From positions 1-14,841 of the forward strand of contig PUOG01000119.1 in assembly GCA_003552745.1 (NCBI GenBank): 14,841 nucleotides of DNA, read 5' to 3'. The translations under genes and the position numbers were made by a program. The notes beneath the pieces are model-generated. The model made no database searches. It was not told the origin of the DNA and worked only from the letters and a program-made list of their open reading frames with translations. The stretch is from Spirochaetaceae bacterium. Lineage in GTDB: Bacteria; Spirochaetota; Spirochaetia; DSM-27196; SKKC01. Positions 1 through 5,800 of this stretch are shown piece after piece (the first letter of the stretch is position 1; each line of letters starts with the position of its first letter).

Positions 1-35
1 ATGATCTCAAAGCCCAAAGGATAGGGGGACTTCAT

Positions 36-824
36 ATGAGAAGATTTGTTTTCGTGTTCGCTTTGTGCGTGTTTGTTATCGTTGCAGCCGGGCTTTCGGC
101 TCAGACGGTAGTCGACGCGTCAAACTTCACGTCTATGGACGGCTGGCACGTCGCTTCCGGCGAGTGGGACGTTGACGGTGCCCGGCTTTATCAGCGGAGC
201 ACAACCAGCCTCATGTCGCGTATCGACAGGCAGGTTCCGCAGGAAGGCGTGTACGAAATTCGCTTCAACGTACGCTACGAGGACGGCGGTTTCGGGACCG
301 TCGAAGACCTCGAACATCAGCGGTTCCATGCCGGATTCGGCGTGCACGTTGGACTTCGAGATCCGCTGCTCGAACGCCAAAGCTGGGGAGCCGGTGACGG
401 ATACCTGCTGTGGCTGAACCTCGATACACGGCCTGCCACCCTGGAGGATTATCCCGACCATTCGGGATTCCGGGCACAAGTCTATCGCAGTGAGAGCCCG
501 GTTTCCATGGATCTGCTTTCGGAGCCGTGGGTATCTCAAGTATTCGGACAGTCGACGCTCAGCATCGATCTGTTCCAGGCGCTGCAGGCGGCCGGCATCA
601 CCTTGACGGTGGCCGATGTCGAACCGTTCCTCGGTGAGATTCTGCCGATCCGAATACGGGTCGACACGAATACCGGTGAGGTAAGCGTCGCCGATCCGAC
701 CGCTCCGGTCCGGTATCGGATTCCGCTCGACCCCGAGGTGCTCCGCCGTGGTGAGTACATCTCGCTTCGCACGAACAGCCTCGCGGCGAGTTTCGGCAAC
801 TTCCGCGTGGTGGAGTTACGATAG
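36..824 (+). CDS. Secreted protein of unknown function, possible beta-sandwich fold
   Basis: The 262-residue product begins with a clear signal peptide: basic MRR, a hydrophobic stretch of about 17 residues, and a likely cleavage after GLSA at residue 22, with QTVV following. The mature part is rich in aromatic residues and in alternating polar/hydrophobic strands, with no transmembrane segment. Its opening (ASNFTSMDGWHVASGEWDVD) resembles the start of LamG or DUF1080-type jelly-roll domains, which often bind or cleave glycans; that is inference from style, not a family match. The start is supported by AGGGGGA at 23-29, six bases before the ATG. It lies alone, convergent with ribA, and is followed by a strong hairpin. 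No catalytic motif can be named. It is probably periplasmic or surface exposed. Confidence 0.75.
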   Translation: MRRFVFVFALCVFVIVAAGLSAQTVVDASNFTSMDGWHVASGEWDVDGARLYQRSTTSLMSRIDRQVPQEGVYEIRFNVRYEDGGFGTVEDLEHQRFHAGFGVHVGLRDPLLERQSWGAGDGYLLWLNLDTRPATLEDYPDHSGFRAQVYRSESPVSMDLLSEPWVSQVFGQSTLSIDLFQALQAAGITLTVADVEPFLGEILPIRIRVDTNTGEVSVADPTAPVRYRIPLDPEVLRRGEYISLRTNSLAASFGNFRVVELR

Positions 825-842
825 ACACACTTCCGGAAACAG

Positions 843-869
843 AGACGGCGCCCGTTGCGGGCGCCGTCT
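843..869. terminator. Hairpin between convergent genes
   Basis: A perfect 12-bp GC-rich inverted repeat (AGACGGCGCCCG at 843-854 and its complement at 858-869) has a 3-nt loop, TTG. It lies between the stop of the secreted-protein gene (824) and the stop of ribA (891), so it can end transcription from both sides. There is no good T-run on the plus strand; on the minus strand the stem is followed by CTGTTT, slightly closer to an intrinsic terminator. Confidence 0.75.
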
Positions 870-890
870 GCCGTTCCCAAGACGTACTCT

Positions 891-1637
891 CTAGAACAGG
901 TGACCCATCGATTCCTGTTTCGTCTGCATGTAGGTTTCGTTGTGCTTGTTCCACGGGATCACGACGGGAATGCGACGGGGGATTTCGATTCCCTCCTCGG
1001 TAAGCTTGATAATCTTATCCGGATTGTTCGTGATGAGGGCTACCGAGCGCACACCGAGCGTTCGTAGAATCTCTGCGGCGACGTCGTACGAGCGTGCCTC
1101 AGCCGGGAATCCGAGGTACTCGTTCGCTTCGATGGTGTCGAGCCCGAGATCCTGCAGGTGGTACGCCCGGATCTTGTTCACAAGCCCGATTCCGCGACCT
1201 TCCTGCTTGAGGTAAACCACCGCTCCTCGCTCCTGCTTCGACACATAGTCGAGAGCCGATTCCAACTGGTCACGACAATCGCAACGGAGACTGCCCCAGA
1301 CGTCACCGGTATGACACTGAGAATGCACCCTTACCGGACAATCAACCGCGCCACTGATGTTTCCCTTTACGACTGCCGTGTGCTCTTTGTTATTTCGCCG
1401 GTCAACGAAACCGAAAAGCTCGAACGTTCCAAATCGTGTCGGGAACTGCGCGCGAGCAGCGAGAACCACCGGAGCGTTGGATGCGGTGCGCTTCTGAGCT
1501 CCGATCGAGATTTCGTCCACCGAGAAGTCGGGTTCTCCGAGCATCTTCTTCCGCAACTTATCTCGGCGGGCGGCCAGATCTGCCGCAAAGTCGTGTGTAA
1601 CTCCGTTCCTGCCGGTTCTATTGTCACTGCCGCTCAT
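891..1637 (-). CDS. ribA: GTP cyclohydrolase II
   Basis: Catalyses GTP + 3 H2O to 2,5-diamino-6-ribosylamino-4(3H)-pyrimidinone 5'-phosphate, formate and pyrophosphate, the first step of the riboflavin route. The 248-residue protein has the zinc motif CHTGDVWGSLRCDC with ligands C108, C119 and C121, the QEGRGIGL loop (145-152), the catalytic Tyr (Y159, in KIRAY) and Arg (R182), then the LITNNPDKI segment and a C-terminal MGHLF. It has about 55 extra N-terminal residues compared with E. coli RibA (196 aa) and no DHBP synthase domain. Two positions are odd: E. coli Asp126 aligns with Glu180, and the Glu of HSEC is Gln107. The SD is weak (GGAG, 12 nt upstream). It is divergent from an operon holding a RibD-type reductase and a PTPS homologue, so it may serve that pathway rather than, or as well as, riboflavin synthesis. 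Confidence 0.93.
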   Translation of the reverse strand: MSGSDNRTGRNGVTHDFAADLAARRDKLRKKMLGEPDFSVDEISIGAQKRTASNAPVVLAARAQFPTRFGTFELFGFVDRRNNKEHTAVVKGNISGAVDCPVRVHSQCHTGDVWGSLRCDCRDQLESALDYVSKQERGAVVYLKQEGRGIGLVNKIRAYHLQDLGLDTIEANEYLGFPAEARSYDVAAEILRTLGVRSVALITNNPDKIIKLTEEGIEIPRRIPVVIPWNKHNETYMQTKQESMGHLF

Positions 1638-1672
1638 GGAACTGGTGAACTCCGGATGTCCGATATCGGCGA

Positions 1673-1701
1673 AAGGTACGGAGACTTCCTGCCTTTGTCA
1701 A
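1673..1701 (-). promoter_or_regulatory. Predicted ribA promoter
   Basis: On the minus strand a perfect TTGACA (1701-1696) is followed by a 17-bp spacer and a poor -10, TACCTT (1678-1673). The predicted start near 1666 leaves a leader of about 28 nt containing GGAG. The -35 occupies almost the same bases as the -35 of the divergent operon. The weak -10 suggests low or activated expression. No FMN riboswitch fits between this start and the ATG. Confidence 0.45.
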
Positions 1702-1724
1702 ATTGCCCTCACTATGCATATACT
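1695..1724 (+). promoter_or_regulatory. Predicted promoter of the reductase-MDR-PTPS-GT-FkbM operon
   Basis: TTGTCA (1695-1700), an 18-bp spacer and TATACT (1719-1724) make a good sigma70-like promoter. The expected start is near 1731, only about 7 nt before the ATG at 1738. This rules out the in-frame ATGs at 1621 and 1714, which would lie upstream of the transcript. Confidence 0.55.
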
Positions 1725-1737
1725 ACCTTTCATCTTG

Positions 1738-2490
1738 ATGAGTGAACGAACAACCGGCGTCACCGTCAGCTACGCTCAGAGCATCGATGGTCGTATCGCA
1801 ACAACTACCGGCGACTCGCGCTGGATCAGCGGCCCGGAATCGCTCGATTTCGCCCATTCGCTAAGAGGAAGCCACGAAGCGATTATGATAGGCATCGGGA
1901 CAGTTATCGCCGACGATCCGCTTCTCACCTGTCGCCTGCCCGAATGCCAATCCCCGCATCGATTCGTCCTCGATAGTAATTTGCAAATACCGTCAGGTGC
2001 AAATATAACACGTACGGCCGATCGCGTCGCTACTACGGTGGTTTGTGCGCCGGACACCTTCGAGCGCTGCATTGAGCACGTTCGCCGGCTCGAATCGATG
2101 GGGCTGCGAGTGGAAACCGCCGATCGTGGCCCTGACGGACTCGATCCGTGTGCCGTCTTCGATCTGCTGGCGAGAGATGGAATCGCATCACTGTTCGTTG
2201 AGGGTGGTAGTCGCCTGATCACCTCGCTCATACGCGAACACTTCGTCGATCGGCTCATCGTCGTGTTGTCGCCTATGATCATCGGCAACGGATACAACGC
2301 TATCGGGGAGCTCGATGTACAGTCGTTGGCCGACGCCATACGCGCGGAGCCGGTGTCGCTAACCTCCTACGGCAGGGATATCGCTTGGGAGCTTCGCCTT
2401 CCCGCCGGCCGCGAAGACGCGGGCGACTTCCGGGACGACGGTTCCGGAAACGCGCTCGAATTCGCACGAACGAAACAACAATATGAGTGA
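1738..2490 (+). CDS. Stand-alone RibD C-terminal-type pyrimidine reductase
   Basis: This 250-residue protein belongs to the RibD C-terminal (dihydrofolate-reductase-like) family, NAD(P)H-dependent enzymes that reduce the ribosylamino side chain of riboflavin intermediates to ribitylamino. The usual motifs are present in order: SIDGRIA (15-21), GDSRWISG (24-31), HSLR (39-42), the cofactor loop GIGTVIADDPLL (51-62), LDS (77-79), VEGG (153-156) and VLSPMIIGNG near residue 180. There is no zinc deaminase domain before it, unlike bifunctional RibD (about 370 aa). A polar tail of about 25 residues follows the domain. I chose the ATG at 1738 because the family normally begins just before the VSYAQSIDG strand and the predicted promoter lies immediately upstream; there is no SD. 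It overlaps the next gene by 8 nt. The substrate may be the RibA product or a related diaminopyrimidine. Confidence 0.85.
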   Translation: MSERTTGVTVSYAQSIDGRIATTTGDSRWISGPESLDFAHSLRGSHEAIMIGIGTVIADDPLLTCRLPECQSPHRFVLDSNLQIPSGANITRTADRVATTVVCAPDTFERCIEHVRRLESMGLRVETADRGPDGLDPCAVFDLLARDGIASLFVEGGSRLITSLIREHFVDRLIVVLSPMIIGNGYNAIGELDVQSLADAIRAEPVSLTSYGRDIAWELRLPAGREDAGDFRDDGSGNALEFARTKQQYE

Positions 2491-3463
2491 GCTTCTGTCG
2501 CGGACCGTGTACTTCACCGCTCCGAGACGCGTAGAGGTGCGGCAGGAACGCGTCACGCCGTCTCCGGAACAGCGAGTGCTACACTCGGAGCTGATCGGTA
2601 TCAGTTGTGGAACCGAACTGCAGATCTATCGTGATACGTTTCCGAAAGAAGCCTCTCAGGACGGGCTTGCCGCCGTAGAAGGAGAGCTCGAGTATCCGTG
2701 TGCGTACGGGTACATGAATGTGGCGAGCGACGAGGATGGAAAGCGTTACTTTGCCTTTGTCCCGCACAGTACCGTGTTTGCAGCGGGAAGCGAGTCGCTT
2801 ATCGAGATCGGCGATCTCCCGGCCGAGGACGCGGTGTTTCTCGCAAACATGGAAACCGCAATCGGCATCGTACACGACGCTGCTCCCCGGGCAGGCGAGA
2901 GGATCCTCGTCCTCGGACAGGGCGTGGTAGGACTGCTTGTCAGCGAGATTCTCTCACGATTCGGTCTCGTGACACTATACGCGGCCGAACCGCGCGAGTT
3001 TCGGCGCAGCGCGGCGGCATCCATCACCCAGACTCTTCTGCCTGCGGAGCATACGCGTGCTCTCGAATACCTGAAGAAAGAAACCGGCGGCCGCGGCGTC
3101 GACATTGCCATCAATGCATCCGGTTCGGCGAACGCGCTTCAGCTGGCACTGGAGACGCTGGTGTTCGAGGGCCGAGTTATCGAGGGCTCGTGGTACGGTG
3201 ACACACCTATCGAGCTCTCTCTGGGGCGTGATTTTCACCGAAAGCGGCTTTCGATCGAATCGAGTCAGGTATCGAATGTAGCCGGAAAGCTGAGCTATCG
3301 TTGGAGCAAAGAGCGAAGAATCGGTTTTGTGATCGAGTTGTTGCACCGGATACGTCCGAGTCGGTTCATCACTCACCGCATTCCTATCGGCGAGTGTAGT
3401 CGGGCGTACGAACTGATCGATGATCCGGAGAGCACGGTACTTCAACCGGTGCTTCTACCGTAA
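2483..3463 (+). CDS. Zinc-less medium-chain dehydrogenase/reductase (MDR)
   Basis: A 326-residue MDR-family oxidoreductase, cytoplasmic and NAD(P)-dependent. The N-terminal catalytic lobe contains GISCGTE (39-45); the Rossmann domain carries VLGQGVVG, with GxGxxG at 145-150, and the later strands GGRGVDIAINASGS and GRVIEGSWYG are typical. Zinc ligands appear lost: the usual GHE of the catalytic site reads YGYMN (75-79), and only three cysteines exist in the whole protein, so the four-Cys structural zinc lobe is absent. Databases would probably label it zinc-binding alcohol dehydrogenase, which the sequence does not support. Its ATG lies inside the end of the reductase gene (ATGAGTGA overlap) with no clear SD, implying translational coupling. 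The pathway context suggests oxidation or reduction of a pterin, pyrimidine or sugar side chain; the substrate cannot be read from sequence. Confidence 0.82.
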   Translation: MSELLSRTVYFTAPRRVEVRQERVTPSPEQRVLHSELIGISCGTELQIYRDTFPKEASQDGLAAVEGELEYPCAYGYMNVASDEDGKRYFAFVPHSTVFAAGSESLIEIGDLPAEDAVFLANMETAIGIVHDAAPRAGERILVLGQGVVGLLVSEILSRFGLVTLYAAEPREFRRSAAASITQTLLPAEHTRALEYLKKETGGRGVDIAINASGSANALQLALETLVFEGRVIEGSWYGDTPIELSLGRDFHRKRLSIESSQVSNVAGKLSYRWSKERRIGFVIELLHRIRPSRFITHRIPIGECSRAYELIDDPESTVLQPVLLP

Positions 3464-3464
3464 C

Positions 3465-3470
3465 AAGGAG
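3465..3470 (+). promoter_or_regulatory. Strong ribosome binding site for the PTPS homologue
   Basis: AAGGAG lies 10 nt before the ATG at 3481, just after the MDR stop codon (3461-3463), followed by a run of seven A. It is the best SD in the operon and fixes the start of the next gene. Confidence 0.8.
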
Positions 3471-3480
3471 AAAAAAAGGT

Positions 3481-3921
3481 ATGTATCGAACTGGAGTACA
3501 GCGGCGCTTCACCGCCCGTCACGCGTTGGTCGGCGATTTCGGGGACGAGAGTACCCCGCATACACACTCCTACCTGGTGGAGTGGATCCGGGAAAGCCGT
3601 GATCTCGACGAGAACGGGTTTGCGACCGATATCGCGGCGATGGAGGCCGCACTGGAGGATGAGCTGACTGCGATCGACGACCGGCTGTTGAACGACATGC
3701 CGTTCTTCGCCCAAATCCAGACCAGTCTCGAGAACGTATGTCGTTTCCTGCATTCCCGGCTGGAGACCAACCTTATCCACCGGACCGGTGATCGCGACGC
3801 ATCCGACCAAGATAACTCGGTAGTCCGCATCTGGGAGAATGACTCAGCATGGGCAAGCTACGAAGCGTCGCCGTGGAGCATCGTGCGCTCGGAGAATGAG
3901 ATCGCGGACGGAAGCGTTTGA
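3481..3921 (+). CDS. 6-pyruvoyl-tetrahydropterin synthase/QueD-family protein with altered active site
   Basis: A 146-residue protein of the PTPS/6-carboxytetrahydropterin synthase (QueD) family, zinc enzymes that act on dihydroneopterin triphosphate. The three zinc histidines are visible: H14 (in FTARH) and H27/H29 (HTHSY, replacing the common HGHNY). The pterin-anchoring Glu is E119 in RIWENDSAWASY. The TSLEN segment (81-85) matches the usual PTSEN. However, the catalytic Cys four residues before the HxH pair is Glu23, and the catalytic His of the LDH motif is Asp67 (IDDRLLND, 65-72). Glu in place of Cys recalls PTPS-III enzymes that bypass FolB, but the ExxxHTH spacing is not the motif I remember for that group. 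It is therefore likely to bind a pterin or related ring and do different chemistry. The neighbours (RibA, RibD-type reductase, glycosyltransferase) argue for a dedicated pteridine or pyrimidine product. Confidence 0.85.
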   Translation: MYRTGVQRRFTARHALVGDFGDESTPHTHSYLVEWIRESRDLDENGFATDIAAMEAALEDELTAIDDRLLNDMPFFAQIQTSLENVCRFLHSRLETNLIHRTGDRDASDQDNSVVRIWENDSAWASYEASPWSIVRSENEIADGSV

Positions 3922-5006
3922 TCCTCGTCCTCGCTCCACCGCCCGGAACGGCGATCTCTGGTGGCTATCTCTACAACGAGAAAATCCTCGATTCGGCCCC
4001 GGTCGCTGCCGAGAAGATTGAGTACCGCTTTGTCCGATCCAACGAGATCGAACGCCGGTCCGATAGAAGAGTTCAGGCGATGATTCTCGACAGTCTTCTC
4101 TTCTCAGAACTCGATCTTCCGACCATTCGCTCGTTGGCACAAAGACGACCTCTCGGTCTCGTGTACCACCACATGCCGAGCATGGACCCGCGCCTTTCTG
4201 CTCGAGAACAGCTTGTCCGCACCAGCCGGGAGATTCGTAAGCTTCGGCACTGTTCGCTCATCGTTGCGACAAGCCGCTACGTTGCGAAAACGCTCCGGAA
4301 TCGCTTCGCGCATCGCCGATTGCGGCCGCCTACGATCGCGGTTGTGCGCCCGGGAATCTCTCCCTTGGAGATGGAGCGGGCACAGACAACTAGCGACCTC
4401 CGGAAACCGGAACATCGACCTCGTTCGGAGTGTACGGTACGGATCCTGACCGTCGCGAACGTTCACCCGCGAAAGGCACAGCACCGCCTGCTGGAAGCAC
4501 TCGAACGTCTTACACATTTCTCGTGGCATTGGGATGTCGTCGGCGGCCACGAATCCGATCCCGGCTATGCCGAGCGCTTCAACGATCGGGTTCGTTGCAG
4601 TCCCGTCGCCCAGCGGATTACCGTACACGGTGTCCTGTCGCCTGAGCGGGTTCACGATCTCTACACCGAAGCGGATCTTTTTGCACTCGCATCGCGCTTC
4701 GAGACCTTCGGTATGGTCTTCACCGAAGCGGCCTCGCATGCGGTTCCATCGGTCGCGGAGGCGGTCGGAGGTGTGCCGGAGGCGATCTCGCATCGCGAGA
4801 GTGGACTTCTGTGCCTACCCGGAACGTCTTTCGACAAGCCGCTGGCAGCTCTGCTAAGAAACCGGCATCGCCGCAGGCAACTCGCATCCGGCGCGCTGCG
4901 TTTTGCGACTACTCTTCCCGATTGGAGAGCACAGGGAGCGCTTTTCGCCGAAGCATTGGATCGTCTTCGTCGTTGCTCGTCACAAGCGCAAGGAAAAAGA
5001 GCGTGA
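3918..5006 (+). CDS. Family 4 (GT-B) glycosyltransferase
   Basis: A 362-residue retaining GT4-like glycosyltransferase, predicted to move a sugar from a nucleotide donor to an acceptor in the cytoplasm. The N-terminal half starts directly with a Rossmann strand and glycine-rich loop (ILVLAPPPG...SGG, 2-16) and has HHMPSMD at 84-90. The C-terminal donor domain has ILTVANVHPRKAQ (176-188) with the phosphate-binding R185/K186, VHGVLSPERV, and the EX7E motif at E262 and E270 (ETFGMVFTE), followed by GGVPEAI. The start codon is TTG at 3918, overlapping the PTPS stop as TTGA; it is preferred because the next in-frame ATG would remove the first strand. No membrane segment is seen. Its place in the operon suggests that it glycosylates the small molecule made upstream, as in bacterial pteridine glycosides; a polysaccharide role is the alternative. 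Confidence 0.88.
   Translation: MILVLAPPPGTAISGGYLYNEKILDSAPVAAEKIEYRFVRSNEIERRSDRRVQAMILDSLLFSELDLPTIRSLAQRRPLGLVYHHMPSMDPRLSAREQLVRTSREIRKLRHCSLIVATSRYVAKTLRNRFAHRRLRPPTIAVVRPGISPLEMERAQTTSDLRKPEHRPRSECTVRILTVANVHPRKAQHRLLEALERLTHFSWHWDVVGGHESDPGYAERFNDRVRCSPVAQRITVHGVLSPERVHDLYTEADLFALASRFETFGMVFTEAASHAVPSVAEAVGGVPEAISHRESGLLCLPGTSFDKPLAALLRNRHRRRQLASGALRFATTLPDWRAQGALFAEALDRLRRCSSQAQGKRA
4990..4994 (+). promoter_or_regulatory. Ribosome binding site deciding the FkbM start
   Basis: AAGGA lies 8 nt before the GTG at 5003, which overlaps the glycosyltransferase stop as GTGA. This choice puts the start 64 codons inside the longest open frame (open from 4811), whose extra N-terminus only shadows the glycosyltransferase. 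Confidence 0.75.
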
Positions 5007-5800
5007 TTCGGTCTCTGTTCCGGGCGATCGTCAAGACGGTACCTTCTGTCGGAATTGTCCGCAGTATTCTGATGTATTATGGAATTCCGTTCCGCGGACG
5101 GCGCCTGCGTCGCTTCTATCGACGCTTTGTCGGGCCGAACTCTCTGTTCTTTGATATCGGTGCGAACGTCGGAAACCGGACGCATGCCGCCGGAAAGATC
5201 GGAGCTCGTGTCGTCAGCATCGAACCTCAACCGCGAATGGCCGCGTTTCTTCGCGAACTCTTCTCGGAGTCGAACGGAGTGACGGTGATAGAAGCGGCTG
5301 TCGGTGCTCAGACCCGGACCGTCGATCTCATACTGAACGAAAGACACCCGACGCTGGCAACTACACGCGCCGACTGGATAGATTCACTGCGAAGCACCAA
5401 ACGATTCCGCTCCGAACGATGGGGCAAGAAGGTTCCGGTTCAGCAGATCACACTCGATTCACTGATCGGCCGCTTCGGTATACCCGATTTCGTCAAGATT
5501 GACGTTGAAGGCAATGAGGACGATGTCCTTGCCGGACTGAGCGAACCGCTCCCCGCTCTCAGTTTCGAGTTCATACCGGAGGTTCCGGACCGATCGAAGC
5601 GTTGCATCGAGATGCTCGTGCGTCTCGCCGATTATCGCTTCAACTACTCGCTTGTAGAGCGCATGGATCTCGTGTATGACCGATGGCTCGGCGCCGACGA
5701 GATGGCCGACCTCCTCGAATCGATGCTACGTGACGGACCGAGCGGCGACGTCTATGCCGTGCGCGCGATATTACTCTCCGACTCACCGAGTCTTGCCTGA
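5003..5800 (+). CDS. FkbM-family S-adenosylmethionine methyltransferase
   Basis: A 265-residue class I methyltransferase of the FkbM family, which usually O-methylates sugars or polyketide hydroxyls. SAM motif I is FFDIGANVG (49-57), motif II is SIEPQP (72-77), and the family-typical FVKIDVEGNEDDVLAGL begins at 163; LSFEF follows near residue 190. The GTG start at 5003 is chosen for its AAGGA SD and the 4-nt GTGA overlap with the glycosyltransferase, a classic coupled junction. As last gene of the operon it probably methylates the sugar or aglycone of the pathway product. Its last 49 bases overlap the 3' end of the Na+/Pi transporter gene on the other strand. No terminator is visible between the two. 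Confidence 0.87.
   Translation: MIRSLFRAIVKTVPSVGIVRSILMYYGIPFRGRRLRRFYRRFVGPNSLFFDIGANVGNRTHAAGKIGARVVSIEPQPRMAAFLRELFSESNGVTVIEAAVGAQTRTVDLILNERHPTLATTRADWIDSLRSTKRFRSERWGKKVPVQQITLDSLIGRFGIPDFVKIDVEGNEDDVLAGLSEPLPALSFEFIPEVPDRSKRCIEMLVRLADYRFNYSLVERMDLVYDRWLGADEMADLLESMLRDGPSGDVYAVRAILLSDSPSLA

Noticed and set aside
1..24. Open frame of seven codons from the first base to TAG at 22-24.
   Set aside because: It could be the last codons of an upstream gene, but seven residues give no product evidence.
1621..1737. Longer N-terminus for the RibD-type reductase, from in-frame ATGs at 1621 or 1714.
   Set aside because: The extra residues match nothing in the family, cross the ribA start, and lie upstream of the predicted transcription start.
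1158..1745. Plus-strand frame of 195 codons opposite ribA.
   Set aside because: It lies almost wholly antisense to the well-conserved ribA, has no SD and has no recognisable motif; it is a codon-bias shadow.
2698..3201. Arg-rich 167-codon frame within the MDR gene.
   Set aside because: Low-complexity, Arg-rich composition in a shifted frame of a conserved gene is typical of a shadow.
3471..3477. Run of seven A after the MDR stop, as a frameshift site.
   Set aside because: It lies outside coding sequence, between the SD and the PTPS start, so no frameshifting is implied.
4811..5002. Upstream extension of the FkbM methyltransferase from an ATG at 4811.
   Set aside because: It fully overlaps the glycosyltransferase C-terminus; the GTG at 5003 has a proper SD and a GTGA junction.
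4104..5347. Two minus-strand frames of about 228 codons opposite the glycosyltransferase and FkbM genes.
   Set aside because: Both are Arg/Ser-rich, lack motifs and an SD, and oppose genes with clear family motifs.
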